A stretch of DNA of 32,701 bases from Candidatus Bathyarchaeota archaeon (GCA_903901015.1 CAIUPH010000009.1:1-32701); one strand, 5' to 3'. Shown: positions 1-7,585, numbered from the stretch's first letter. Notes: generated by a model from the letters alone, not told the origin. Numbers and translations: made by a program.

Positions 1-837
1 GACTTCGCGGCAGATGCGGTCGTTTATGCGCACGGAGTCAGCGATGTCCTTGCCGAACGCTTCAAAACGGATGTCAAGCGCCTTCCAGCGGGCTGCAAAT
101 TCGCTCTTCCAAGTGAGTTTGCCCTCGCCGCTTTTAATATCCACTTCGCCCTCGTGTCCGCAGCCAGCGATGAGTTTGCCGCGGATTTCAAGTCCCTCAC
201 ATTTGTAGGAGACTTTGTCGGTTTTGGGGTCGAATTTGTAGGCTCTGGTAGTGTAGAGGTGCCCGCATTTTTCGCAGACCGCAAAGAAAGGCAGCACCTC
301 GGTGTAGGTTTCCTGTCCTACTTCTTCCTTGACGATTTCGCCTACTTTTTTAGCGTTAGTTAGTATGGTTCTTATCTCGTCTAAAATCAAGCCTTTTTCG
401 TAGACTTCCTTGGCTGAGTAGTACTTGTATTCTATGCCGCATTTATCCAAAGCTTCCAGCAATAGGGAGCTCATGTGTTTGCCGTAGCTTTCGTGGCATC
501 CGAACGGGTCAGGTATGCTCGAAACCGAGTAGCCGAGGTATTTCTCCAAATTTTTAGAGATTTCTTCGGGTAATCCAGCGGGAACTTTGCGTAATCCGTC
601 TTTGTCGTCGCAGAAGGCAACGAGTTCAGAGTTACAATCAAGGTTTTTGAGTGCCAGCGTGACGGTGTAGCTGCGGGATGCATCGCCTAGGCTGCCGATG
701 TGTGGGAATCCTGAGGCGCCAAGTCCCATCTCTGTGCGGACTCTGCTCATGTCTCGTTTTAGCGATTGTTCTCTTTCGATGACTTTCTTAGCCATCATGT
801 CGTACCATGTACCGTGGCCGATAGTTTCTTCACTCAT
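1..837 (-). CDS. lysS: Class I lysyl-tRNA synthetase, N-terminal part (runs off the window)
   Basis: Charges tRNA-Lys with lysine in the cytoplasm. I translated the minus strand from the ATG at 837. The 279 codons are open and continue past base 1, so the C-terminal half with the KMSKS loop and the anticodon-binding region is not visible. The protein starts MSEETIGHGTWYDMMAKK and has the class I HIGH-type signature as FPHIGSLGD near residues 44-52. A CEKCGHLY stretch and a later Cys-containing GCGHEG segment look like the zinc-binding insert of archaeal class I LysRS. A TATA-like TTCTATAC lies about 30-38 nt upstream inside the direct repeat at 851-894. The enzyme uses the product of the lysine operon at 16-22 kb, but the two loci are not adjacent. 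Confidence in the family is high; only the 3' end is missing. Confidence 0.93.
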   Translation of the reverse strand, partial: MSEETIGHGTWYDMMAKKVIEREQSLKRDMSRVRTEMGLGASGFPHIGSLGDASRSYTVTLALKNLDCNSELVAFCDDKDGLRKVPAGLPEEISKNLEKYLGYSVSSIPDPFGCHESYGKHMSSLLLEALDKCGIEYKYYSAKEVYEKGLILDEIRTILTNAKKVGEIVKEEVGQETYTEVLPFFAVCEKCGHLYTTRAYKFDPKTDKVSYKCEGLEIRGKLIAGCGHEGEVDIKSGEGKLTWKSEFAARWKALDIRFEAFGKDIADSVRINDRICREV

Positions 838-850
838 AACGCTGCCTTCA

Positions 851-894
851 GCAAGATGACTGTGTGAGGGTATAGAAAAATGTTTAGAGCCAAA
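851..894. repeat. Left copy of a 43/44-nt direct repeat flanking one gene
   Basis: This copy matches 2024-2066 in direct orientation. Shared blocks are GCAA, ATGACTGT, TATA and an exact 19-mer at 876-894 (AAAAATGTTTAGAGCCAAA). About 38 of 44 positions agree with one single-base gap. It lies 13 nt upstream of the lysS start and contains the TATA-like box of that gene on the minus strand. The rest of the 838-1182 gap shows no convincing gene. Confidence 0.8.
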
Positions 895-1182
895 CACAAA
901 GAAGCGCCAGTTGCCCACTCGGTTTTTCCTTTTCTATAGTAGATGATGGCAAGAGTCCCCTTACTCATCTTCTTCCAGCGGGCTTGGTTGTACTGTGCTT
1001 TTTTGTTTCTGTATCTGGTTTGGGTTGCTGGCTGGTTGTGGCGTATTTTGCAAGCGGCTTGGCTAAACAGCAAAGATGCAATAGAGAATCGCTTTTCATC
1101 CAATTGTTCTTTTTGTGGAACAGGCTGTTCTCTAGGGAGAGCTATATCTGACTTTGCAGGCATTGTCTTTGAGTAAGTAGAA

Positions 1183-1935
1183 ATGCAATTGATGAAACGC
1201 CAAAAGATTGTTATCGCTTTTATTGTGTTTGCACTGCTTTTAAGTTCAATCTTTGCTGTGGTCTATGGCAACTTGAGCATTCATCAATCTACAGCCACAT
1301 TAGAAATGCCAATCTCTCTGCCGTTTCAAGTTCAGGTTCTCTCCCCATTAGATAACTACACGTATGGCACCTACATTAGACCGAACAACGTTACCTCCGA
1401 GGAAGAAGCACATGAAACTACATACAGCCTGATACTACCGCTGAACATAACCGCAAACCAAGAAACCTCAAGAATCACTTACTGTTTGGATGGGTCTGAC
1501 AATATGATTTTCAACGAAAACACAACTGCTTCTTTGACTTTGAACTATGGCGTTCACAACTTGACAGCCTATGCCACTAATATCGAAGGCATAACTACTG
1601 AATCTTGCATAACATTTACTGTGGGTTACGATTATCCTTTAAGCATGAAAATAACCATGGAACAGGTGCAGGAAGCCACCCGTTATTTTGAAAGCAGAGG
1701 CTTAAAGGTCCAAGCCGAAGCACCCATAGACGAAAGTAAATTGCAAAATATTTGGTCCTTACTATACAGTGGTTCGGTAGATGTGGTTTCAAAAGAGAAC
1801 TTTGCAGATATTGTTATTGCCCATGGCATAGACACAATTTGGGTGTACCAAGATTCCAACCAGGTTAGTTTTTACAGAGTTTATGGTGAGTCTTGGTTAC
1901 CGATATTCTACGCTTATTCTGCAACCTTAGTCTAA
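1183..1935 (+). CDS. Membrane-anchored or secreted protein with an Ig-like domain, unknown function
   Basis: 250 residues. Residues 4-8 are basic (KRQK) and are followed by a hydrophobic segment at about 9-29, so this is a signal peptide or N-terminal anchor and the rest is probably outside the cell. The middle (about 85-150) has the rhythm of an archaeal Ig/PKD-like surface domain: YCLDGSDN, then a run of N-x-T/S sequons, then GVHNLTAYATNIEG. The C-terminal 100 residues are mixed alpha/beta and unrecognised. ATG 1183 and ATG 1192 are both possible starts. A TATA-like GCTATATC is near 1141. The gene is alone on its strand and sits between the direct repeats at 851-894 and 2024-2066, which suggests that it was inserted upstream of lysS. 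No function can be assigned. Confidence 0.75.
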   Translation: MQLMKRQKIVIAFIVFALLLSSIFAVVYGNLSIHQSTATLEMPISLPFQVQVLSPLDNYTYGTYIRPNNVTSEEEAHETTYSLILPLNITANQETSRITYCLDGSDNMIFNENTTASLTLNYGVHNLTAYATNIEGITTESCITFTVGYDYPLSMKITMEQVQEATRYFESRGLKVQAEAPIDESKLQNIWSLLYSGSVDVVSKENFADIVIAHGIDTIWVYQDSNQVSFYRVYGESWLPIFYAYSATLV

Positions 1936-2023
1936 TCTCTTTAGCACCATTCTTTCAATTTCACCAACGATAAAAGTGGAGAAAACTTTTCCCCACAAAA
2001 CATACATTGACAAAAGGCTCTTT

Positions 2024-2066
2024 GCAAAATGACTGTACGAATGTATAAAAAATGTTTAGAGCCAAA
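2024..2066. repeat. Right copy of the 43/44-nt direct repeat
   Basis: Partner of 851-894. It reads GCAA, one mismatch, ATGACTGT, a 7-nt divergent stretch, TATA, then the exact shared 19-mer at 2048-2066. On the minus strand it contains a better TATA box (TTTTTTATAC) than the left copy. This would fit the original promoter of the downstream minus-strand gene. Confidence 0.8.
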
Positions 2067-2074
2067 AAAGGCTC
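2059..2074 (-). terminator. Hairpin at the 3' end of the SPFH operon
   Basis: GAGCC-AAAAAA-GGCTC is a perfect 5-bp stem with a 6-nt loop, 10 nt past the stop of the gene at 2084-2422. On the minus strand it is followed by an A/T-rich stretch. It could act as a transcript end or processing site. Its left arm overlaps the direct repeat. Confidence 0.45.
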
Positions 2075-2083
2075 AAGACGGGG

Positions 2084-2422
2084 TTATTTGCGTCTCATTG
2101 AGGCTGCAATAGCTAAACCTGCAACTGCCAGCAGAATCACGACCAGCGAGTAGATCCAGTTGATTCCAAACAGGTACCATGCTGCGCCAAGCGCTATGAG
2201 ACCAAAGCCTGAAGCCAGTGTGCTGAAGGTTCCGCGTTCGTACTTCTGTGTTTTGCCTGCGCGCATACCAGCTAAAGCTATTGCCCACAAACCTGAAAGC
2301 ACCATTACCACTGGAACAAACAAGCCCCAGCCGATGACCCCTGAAACCGCCAGCAGTATTCCTGCAACTATGATGATGAGGAATACGCCAAAGCTTAACA
2401 GTTGATTATCGCTGTTGGACAT
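2084..2422 (-). CDS. Small multi-pass membrane protein of the SPFH operon
   Basis: 112 residues starting MSNSDNQLLSFG. I chose the ATG at 2422. The open frame continues upstream, but there it only shadows the zinc-ribbon end of the SPFH gene. Four hydrophobic segments are visible at roughly 7-29, 31-50, 66-85 and 86-105, separated by a short basic loop (RAGKTQKYERG), and the protein ends in MRRK. It lies 11 nt downstream of the SPFH gene stop and is surely cotranscribed with it. I do not recognise the family. A plausible role is the membrane partner of the SPFH and coiled-coil proteins, but that is inference from position only. Confidence 0.72.
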   Translation of the reverse strand: MSNSDNQLLSFGVFLIIIVAGILLAVSGVIGWGLFVPVVMVLSGLWAIALAGMRAGKTQKYERGTFSTLASGFGLIALGAAWYLFGINWIYSLVVILLAVAGLAIAASMRRK

Positions 2423-2433
2423 TGCTTTGCCTT

Positions 2434-3417
2434 CTAAGTGATTGTTGCTCCGCATTCGGGGCAGAACTTTGAGCCAGCTGGGATGTCGTGGCCGCATTTG
2501 GGGCATTTTATCGTTGCTTGCGATGGAGGTGTGAGGTTGGTTCCGCATTCTGGACAGAATTTGGATGTAGCTGGAACGTGTTCGCTGCATTTGGGGCAAA
2601 TCACCAGTGCTGCTGTGGGGGCTTGTGCCTGCACTTGACCTTGCTGATTCATGATTTGAGGTATAAGCACCATGCCTGTGCCTAATGCTCCTCCTCCGCC
2701 TCCTGATTGACCAAGCGACGCCGCAGCGGACTTGACTGTTTCCATGCGTAGTACGGTGTCTGCTGGGGTTCCGCCTGTTTTTAGCCAGAAGAGTCGTTCG
2801 CGGTATTCGGGTGTGGTGTCGATGCCTTCGAACCGCAAGTCAGTTAATTCGATGCCGAGGCGTTTGAAGTAGTCGAGGACTGAGTTTTTGACTATGATTG
2901 AGGTTTCTTGGAGTCTGGTGAAGACTGTTATGAGGTCGTAGTGGGATAGTTCGCTGATTATCTTTTCGTTTAGGAAGCCCCGTAGGAAGTTGTTAACGTC
3001 TTCGGTTGTGAATGCGTTTTGTCCGCCGACGACTTCGTTGACGAACAGGGATGCATCTTCGATTTTGAATAGGAATTGCCCAAACACTTGAAGCGGTGCC
3101 AGCTCGGTGGTTTGTGCTCGTGTGCCCCATTTGCCGTTGAAGACTTTGGTGCTGATGTAGAGGACGGCTGCTTTGAAGGGTTTGTTGCCGCCGAACCCCG
3201 CGATGCGCGTCAATAGGCTTGTGAGTAGCGGTAGATTCAAGGTTGTCAGTGTGTGTCTGCCTGCGTTGAAGACATCGTATGCTTTTCCATCACGGAAGAA
3301 CACAGCCATCTCGTATTCATGCACGATTAATTGTGTTCCCCAAGTGATGTCTTCGCTTGGGTACCGCCAAATTATATCTTCTGGGCGGGCGTTTGTCCAT
3401 TCAATTACTTGCGGCAT
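2434..3417 (-). CDS. SPFH-domain protein of the YdjI type with two C-terminal zinc ribbons
   Basis: 327 residues. Residues 1-235 match the SPFH / 'virion core protein' family typified by Bacillus YdjI: an N-terminal IIWRYPSEDITWGTQLIVHE stretch, then AVFFRDGKAYDVFNAGRHTL. A Gly-rich linker (about 239-250) leads to two zinc ribbons with ligands C274/C277/C288/C291 and C305/C308/C319/C322. There is no clear transmembrane helix, so membrane contact would be peripheral or through partners. SPFH proteins form oligomeric scaffolds on membranes, and YdjI belongs to the pspA operon in Bacillus (established knowledge). The start codon overlaps the stop of the upstream coiled-coil gene by one base (TAATG), which implies translational coupling. 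Confidence 0.85.
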   Translation of the reverse strand: MPQVIEWTNARPEDIIWRYPSEDITWGTQLIVHEYEMAVFFRDGKAYDVFNAGRHTLTTLNLPLLTSLLTRIAGFGGNKPFKAAVLYISTKVFNGKWGTRAQTTELAPLQVFGQFLFKIEDASLFVNEVVGGQNAFTTEDVNNFLRGFLNEKIISELSHYDLITVFTRLQETSIIVKNSVLDYFKRLGIELTDLRFEGIDTTPEYRERLFWLKTGGTPADTVLRMETVKSAAASLGQSGGGGGALGTGMVLIPQIMNQQGQVQAQAPTAALVICPKCSEHVPATSKFCPECGTNLTPPSQATIKCPKCGHDIPAGSKFCPECGATIT

Positions 3418-3956
3418 TATTGTGGCACTCCTAAGATTACTTCTTCTCTTTTATCGAAAGTGTCCTCGAGCAGTTCAAACTTGTCGGTTATAGCTTGGAT
3501 TTTGTCTTTGAGGTTTGCAAAGTTGTTGCTGAGCAGCTGTGTTTTTAGGTCTTCGATGGCGGCGGTTAAGGCATTTACTTCGTCGAGGAGCTGGTTGTCG
3601 AAGGTTATCATGCGGTCAAGGTTTTCTTCCTTGATTTTCACTATGTCATAGAACCCTGCGTAGCCGTACGAAGCATGGTTTACTTTTTCGGTTATGCGGT
3701 CCATTTTAGCGTTTAACCTGTCCACGTCGGTTAAAACGTCCATGTAGCGTTTATCGGCTATTTTCTGTGAAATACTTTTGACGCTGTCTTTATCTTTGGT
3801 GAGCTTGAGGGTTAAGTTGTTCCTGACGAGTTTGTCTGATTCGCGGCGAAGTTCCTTCTCTTTGTATCCACGGAACCCTGGAAGCGCCGCAGCTATGCGT
3901 TCTGAAAGCCTCATTTGGCTTTTTGATTGGGCGTATATATCTTTATTTTCGCTCAT
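3417..3956 (-). CDS. Coiled-coil protein coupled to the SPFH gene
   Basis: 179 residues, highly charged and almost wholly helical by eye, with heptad-like runs at about 30-60, 75-100 and 120-170 and no Cys or membrane helix. A motif RIAAALPGFRGYKEKELRRESD near residues 20-41 resembles the opening of small archaeal and bacterial coiled-coil proteins found next to SPFH/YdjI genes. I do not recognise it well enough to call it PspA, and it is shorter than PspA (about 220-230 residues). A strong GGAGG lies 12 nt before the ATG, and a TATA-like TTTTTATAAC is near 3986-3995, so the unit 3956-2084 has its own promoter. The likely role is a cytoplasmic partner of the SPFH protein. Confidence 0.75.
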   Translation of the reverse strand: MSENKDIYAQSKSQMRLSERIAAALPGFRGYKEKELRRESDKLVRNNLTLKLTKDKDSVKSISQKIADKRYMDVLTDVDRLNAKMDRITEKVNHASYGYAGFYDIVKIKEENLDRMITFDNQLLDEVNALTAAIEDLKTQLLSNNFANLKDKIQAITDKFELLEDTFDKREEVILGVPQ

Positions 3957-4026
3957 TCCTTAAATCCTCCAATATTTGTATTCCGTTATAAAAACGGAGT
4001 TACTTTTAAAGGTTATTAAAACTAAA

Positions 4027-4770
4027 TTAGAACTTGGAAGAGGGTATGTCGCCCTTCAAAACCATGCCTGTTGCACCATCAACAACCATCTGGTAGCTGC
4101 CGCCTTTGTACTCGTATTTAATGAACCAGACTGGCGCATGCAAATAAACCATCTGCTCCAAATTAATGGTCGTGGTGGCTTCAACGATTTTATCTACATC
4201 CTGCTGGAGTAGAAAACGGTGAAGCGCCTCAATCTGTTGCTTAGCAAGCTCCAAGGCTTCATCGCGGTCTATTTCGCTGTTCAGCAGCTTGGCGAAGCCC
4301 TCGATTTTTCTGAAGTCATACGGAATCTTGCCAGCAAGTGGAACGTTGTATTCGCGGGTTGGAAAATCCGATGCTTCGCGGGCTAAAACCAGCCAATTGT
4401 ATTCTTTCTGGATTTGCCCTTCCTTCACAATTGCGGGGGATATGCGCTCGAAGATTCCCTTGTACTTGGTTGTAGCGACGGCGGAAACAACCCAGAAAGG
4501 CAGGTAAACAAGGTTTTTCTCGGTTAACTTTGCTTTCTTAGCTAAATCACCCGGCTTCATGAAGCCAGAGCGCATCCAATCACGCACTAAATTTTCAATC
4601 TGCGCCTCAGAATAGCTGTTTAGCAGCAGGGAATGCTCAAAAGTGAATGCTTGCCCAGTCTCGATTACCGTGGTGAAGCCGCAGTACTTGCAAGTAGCTA
4701 CCAGCTCGCCAGGTTTGAATTCGACTGGAGCACCGCAGTGGGAACACTTGATTTCCTGGGCTATAGCCAT
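4027..4770 (-). CDS. Zinc-ribbon protein, YdjG-like context
   Basis: 247 residues. An N-terminal TFIIB-like zinc ribbon has ligands C9, C12, C27 and C30 (CSHC...CKYC). A helical region about 45-85 is followed by a larger alpha/beta part containing LPFWVVSAVATTKYKG and, near the C-terminus, HAPVWFIKYEYKGGSYQMVVDGATG, a pattern seen in zinc-ribbon proteins next to SPFH genes. There is no certain transmembrane span. It begins 4 nt after the stop of the FAD gene, so the two are cotranscribed. The coiled-coil/SPFH unit follows after 70 nt with its own promoter. Function unknown; the association with a membrane-maintenance module is inferred from context. Confidence 0.72.
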   Translation of the reverse strand: MAIAQEIKCSHCGAPVEFKPGELVATCKYCGFTTVIETGQAFTFEHSLLLNSYSEAQIENLVRDWMRSGFMKPGDLAKKAKLTEKNLVYLPFWVVSAVATTKYKGIFERISPAIVKEGQIQKEYNWLVLAREASDFPTREYNVPLAGKIPYDFRKIEGFAKLLNSEIDRDEALELAKQQIEALHRFLLQQDVDKIVEATTTINLEQMVYLHAPVWFIKYEYKGGSYQMVVDGATGMVLKGDIPSSKF

Positions 4771-4774
4771 GGGT

Positions 4775-6157
4775 TTAAGCCTTCAGTTTTTCACGTTTAA
4801 GAATTTCCCGTGCAACAATCACGCCTGAAGCCGACGCCTGAATTAGTCCGCGCGTGACGCCTGCGCCGTCGCCGATGGTGAACATGTTCTGGATTTTGCT
4901 CTCCAGTGCGTTGTTTAGCTGCAGGTGGGAGGAGTAGAATTTGACTTCGACACCATACAGCAGCGTTTCGGGCGAGGCGACGCCTGGAGCGATTTTGTCT
5001 AGTGCATCGAGCATTTCGCGTATGTCAGTTAAGTAGCGGTAGGGCAAAACGAAGCTGAGGTCGCCTGGCGTGGCGTTTTTGAGGGTTGGTGTGAGGACAC
5101 TATGGGCGAGCCGTTCAGGTGTGCTGCGTCTGCCGTGGTTGAGGTCGCCGAGCCGCTGAACCATGACGCCTCCGCTTAGCAGATTGGAGAGCCTTGCGAT
5201 GTATTTGCCGTAGGCGATTGGTTCCTTGAAGGGTTCGGTGAATGAGGTGCTGACGAGTATGGCGAAGTTTGTGTTGGAGGTTTTGGTTTCCGCGTGGCTT
5301 CCGCCGTTAACAGTTAAGACGCCGTCGTAGGATTCAGTTGTAACTTCGCCGTATGGAGATACGCAGAACGTGCGAATTTGGTCGTCAAAAGACCTTGAGT
5401 AATAGACCAACTTTGGTTCGTAGAGCGCTTTGGTCAAGTTTTCCATGACTGAAGCCAAAAGTTCCACGCGCACGCCAATGTCAACTGGATTGTTCACGGT
5501 TTTTAAACCGCGGATTTGGGCTTCGGTCTGGAGCCATTCAGCGCCCCCTCTGCCAGGGGCGATGATGACATATTTTGCGAGAAATTTGTCGCCATTGACG
5601 GTTTCGACGCCCTGGATGACGTGGTTCTCAGCGATTAAGCCTTTAACTTCAGTTTTAGGCAAGAAAGTGATTTTGTCGTTTAGGTACTTGCGCATCCGCT
5701 GGAGAGTTTCGAGACATTTGTCGGTGCCCATGTGGCGGACTTGTTGCTTGATAAGCTTAAGTCCCGCTAAGGATGCTTTGCGTTCAATTTCATCTATTTC
5801 CGCGTTTTGGCCGCCAAAAACTTGTTCGCTGGCGCCAAATTTAATGTAGATATCGTCACAGTACTTTACTAGTTCAGCCAATTCTTTGGTTGAAACGTAC
5901 TGGTTTAGCCATCCGCCGACTTCGGTGGATAGGGTGAGTTTGCCGTCGCTGTAGGCGCCTGCGCCGCCCCATCCTGAGAGGACTGAGCATGGTTCGCAGT
6001 GGACACATTCGAAGCCTCGGCTCGATGGACACTTGCGCTTGTCGATATCTAAGCCGCGGTCGAGGACTAAGACGTTAAGGTTTGTTTTCTCGGTTAGCTC
6101 TAACGCTGAGAAGATGCCTGCTGGGCCTGCGCCCACGATTATTACATCGTATTTCAA
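4775..6157 (-). CDS. FAD-dependent dehydrogenase, COG2509 family
   Basis: 460 residues. The N-terminal dinucleotide-binding fold is clear: VIIVGAGPAGIFSALELTEK with GxGxxG at about 8-13. A Cys-rich segment follows at about 43-60 (KCPSSRGFECVHCEPC), then SGWGGAGAYSDGKL. A second GD motif near the C-terminus (FTIGDGAGVTRGLIQASASG) completes the FAD site. This combination is typical of COG2509 'uncharacterized FAD-dependent dehydrogenases', whose substrate is not known to me. Length is normal. A TATA-like ATATATT at about 6206-6214 precedes the gene. It is divergent from the PadR regulator across a 174-nt region holding the palindrome at 6271-6286, so the regulator might control it. It is followed directly by the zinc-ribbon gene. 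Confidence 0.88.
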   Translation of the reverse strand: MKYDVIIVGAGPAGIFSALELTEKTNLNVLVLDRGLDIDKRKCPSSRGFECVHCEPCSVLSGWGGAGAYSDGKLTLSTEVGGWLNQYVSTKELAELVKYCDDIYIKFGASEQVFGGQNAEIDEIERKASLAGLKLIKQQVRHMGTDKCLETLQRMRKYLNDKITFLPKTEVKGLIAENHVIQGVETVNGDKFLAKYVIIAPGRGGAEWLQTEAQIRGLKTVNNPVDIGVRVELLASVMENLTKALYEPKLVYYSRSFDDQIRTFCVSPYGEVTTESYDGVLTVNGGSHAETKTSNTNFAILVSTSFTEPFKEPIAYGKYIARLSNLLSGGVMVQRLGDLNHGRRSTPERLAHSVLTPTLKNATPGDLSFVLPYRYLTDIREMLDALDKIAPGVASPETLLYGVEVKFYSSHLQLNNALESKIQNMFTIGDGAGVTRGLIQASASGVIVAREILKREKLKA

Positions 6158-6270
6158 GGAAATTTTCCCTCTTGGAACCCAGAGTTACATGTAGCAGGTG
6201 GCATATATTTGTAGTGCAGTTAGACTCTATGGCGGTTTCACTGGGATTTTGGGGTTTAATATAGGTATTT

Positions 6271-6286
6271 TTTAGATATATCTAAA
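6271..6286. promoter_or_regulatory. Perfect 16-bp palindrome, probable operator of the PadR regulator
   Basis: TTTAGATATATCTAAA equals its own reverse complement. It ends 4 nt before a TATA box (ATTTATAA, 6291-6298) that is spaced about 35-40 nt from the PadR-family start at 6332. A protein bound here would cover the TFB recognition element. PadR dimers bind dyad sites and usually autoregulate, so this is the likely operator (inference). Confidence 0.6.
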
Positions 6287-6331
6287 GAACATTTATAACC
6301 CAAAAACCATCCATTAAACGAAGACCACCAA

Positions 6332-6802
6332 ATGCCAAACGAATCGCAGCCCGCAAACATCGATGACTTAATCAGCGACTTCAGCCGCTTCTACATACTC
6401 ACCATCCTCTACGAAGGATCCGCCCACGGCTACAGCATAATCAGCCAATTCAAGAAACGAGTCAAAAAAGAAGTAAGCCCATCCCTAGTGTACCCGTTTC
6501 TGCAGCAGCTCGAAGAAAAAGGCTTAGTCACCCACACCCAGAAACCAGTCGGCGAGAAAGAAAGAAAAATCTTCGAGCTAACAGAGGAAGGCAGGGAACT
6601 CTGCACTGGTTTGTTCAAACGCTTTGCCACCCTCGTCGCCATCGCCATCGAACCAAGCCTCTATGTGTGCGCTCACTGCGGTTGCAAAGTCTACGAAGGC
6701 GGCTACCGCGAAGTAATAGACGGCAAAGAAACCGCTTTTTGCTGCATGCACTGCGCACGCTCATACAAAGAATGCAAAAAGTCTGTTAAACAAACAAAAT
6801 AA
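6332..6802 (+). CDS. PadR-family regulator fused to a TRASH-like metal-binding domain
   Basis: 156 residues. Residues 12-95 are a PadR winged helix: FYILTILYEGSAHGYSIISQF, then SPSLVYPFLQQLEEKGLV, then the wing and a helix with ELTEEGRELC. After a hydrophobic helix comes a Cys-rich tail with C113, C116, C118, C137, C138, C141 and C148. The spacing C118-x18-C137-x3-C141 fits the TRASH domain used in archaeal metal sensing and trafficking (C-x19-22-C-x3-C), within one residue. The protein could therefore sense a metal or redox signal and repress through the palindrome just upstream. Targets may include itself and the divergent flavoprotein gene. No metal P-type ATPase or chaperone gene is visible nearby, so the ligand is open. 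Confidence 0.85.
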   Translation: MPNESQPANIDDLISDFSRFYILTILYEGSAHGYSIISQFKKRVKKEVSPSLVYPFLQQLEEKGLVTHTQKPVGEKERKIFELTEEGRELCTGLFKRFATLVAIAIEPSLYVCAHCGCKVYEGGYREVIDGKETAFCCMHCARSYKECKKSVKQTK

Positions 6803-6844
6803 AACAAAAAATTTTAATTTAATATTAAACCTAAAGAGAAGCGA

Positions 6845-7123
6845 TTAGTCTTTTATGGCTTCTATGAAGCTCATGACGTTCCAGAGCTTAACTCGTGTGT
6901 ACGGGGGCATGTTGGGGTCTTGCAGAATCTCATCCAGCATCGAAACCGCGTTTGAAGCACGTACAGCAGGGGTGTATTCGCTGCCTTGCAATGCATTCAT
7001 GGCGTCTTTTGCGGAGCGACGAATGTTACGTGGAGTTGTGCTGTCTTCAGAGACTTCGCCAAGAACAACTAATGCTTGCTGAATCTTTGCTTCATATTCG
7101 TCTGATTTCTTTTTCCGCACCAT
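6845..7123 (-). CDS. UPF0147 family protein
   Basis: 92 residues starting MVRKKKSDEYEAKIQ. The body EALVVLGEVSED-like helix, then TTPRNIRRSAKDAMNALQ and PAVRASNAVSMLDEILQDPNMPPYTRVKLWNVMS is the characteristic sequence of the archaeal UPF0147 (COG1698) helical protein, whose function is unknown. I chose the ATG at 7123 because the longer frame to 7231 crosses the promoter of the divergent gene and adds a non-conserved leader. The full family length is present. Confidence 0.9.
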   Translation of the reverse strand: MVRKKKSDEYEAKIQQALVVLGEVSEDSTTPRNIRRSAKDAMNALQGSEYTPAVRASNAVSMLDEILQDPNMPPYTRVKLWNVMSFIEAIKD

Positions 7124-7160
7124 AAAACATTCCCCTTCCTGCCCTTTGGCAGTGACCAAG

Positions 7161-7168
7161 TTATATAA
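7161..7168 (+). promoter_or_regulatory. TATA box of the COG1645 gene
   Basis: TTATATAA centred about 36 nt before ATG 7200. Initiation about 25 nt downstream would fall near 7190, giving a nearly leaderless mRNA. This argues against the alternative TTG start at 7188. Confidence 0.6.
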
Positions 7169-7199
7169 GCATTGATATGTATTTACTTTGGGGTTCTCC

Positions 7200-7574
7200 A
7201 TGCAACACAAACCAGATAACACAGTCGTCAAACGCGGGGCAAACCTGCTGCTGCAGGGTGCGGCTTTAACGGATCTTTCCTGCCCTTCGTGCTATTCGCC
7301 TCTGTTTAGGTTAAAGGATGGCACGCTTTGGTGTGCAAAAGACGAGAAAAAAGTCGTAGTTGTTAAGGAAGGACAGGAAACGCCCAAACAAGCCGCGGCA
7401 CCAGCAGCCAGCACAGCCTATGATAAGCTGGAGGCAACGTTGATGGCGAAAGTAGAGGGCGTACAGGGCAAGATCGAGAAAACACAGGACATGGATGAAC
7501 TGCAAAAACTCACCTCTGCCCTCACGGAATTGCTGAATACCCTCGAAAAGATTAAGCAAATAAAAAAAGCCTGA
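7200..7574 (+). CDS. COG1645 zinc-ribbon protein (autoantigen p27 / SSSCA1-like)
   Basis: 124 residues starting MQHKPDNTVVKRGANLLLQGAAL. The pattern of a short helix, then LSCPSCYSPLFRLKDGTLWCAKDEK is the archaeal version of the Sjogren's syndrome/scleroderma autoantigen 1 family (COG1645), an uncharacterised zinc-ribbon protein. C28, C31 and C45 are present, but the fourth ligand position is D48, so zinc binding may be altered. The C-terminal half (residues 70-124) is a helical or coiled-coil tail rich in Glu and Lys after an Ala-rich linker. The next gene begins 11 nt after the stop and is likely cotranscribed. Confidence 0.85.
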   Translation: MQHKPDNTVVKRGANLLLQGAALTDLSCPSCYSPLFRLKDGTLWCAKDEKKVVVVKEGQETPKQAAAPAASTAYDKLEATLMAKVEGVQGKIEKTQDMDELQKLTSALTELLNTLEKIKQIKKA

Positions 7575-7585
7575 GCACGACATAT

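Noticed and set aside
834-1176. Open frames on both strands between lysS and the exported-protein gene (77 and 109 codons)
   Set aside because: They overlap each other and the direct repeat, have no ribosome-binding site and show no family pattern. The hydrophobic look of the plus frame follows from T-rich sequence.
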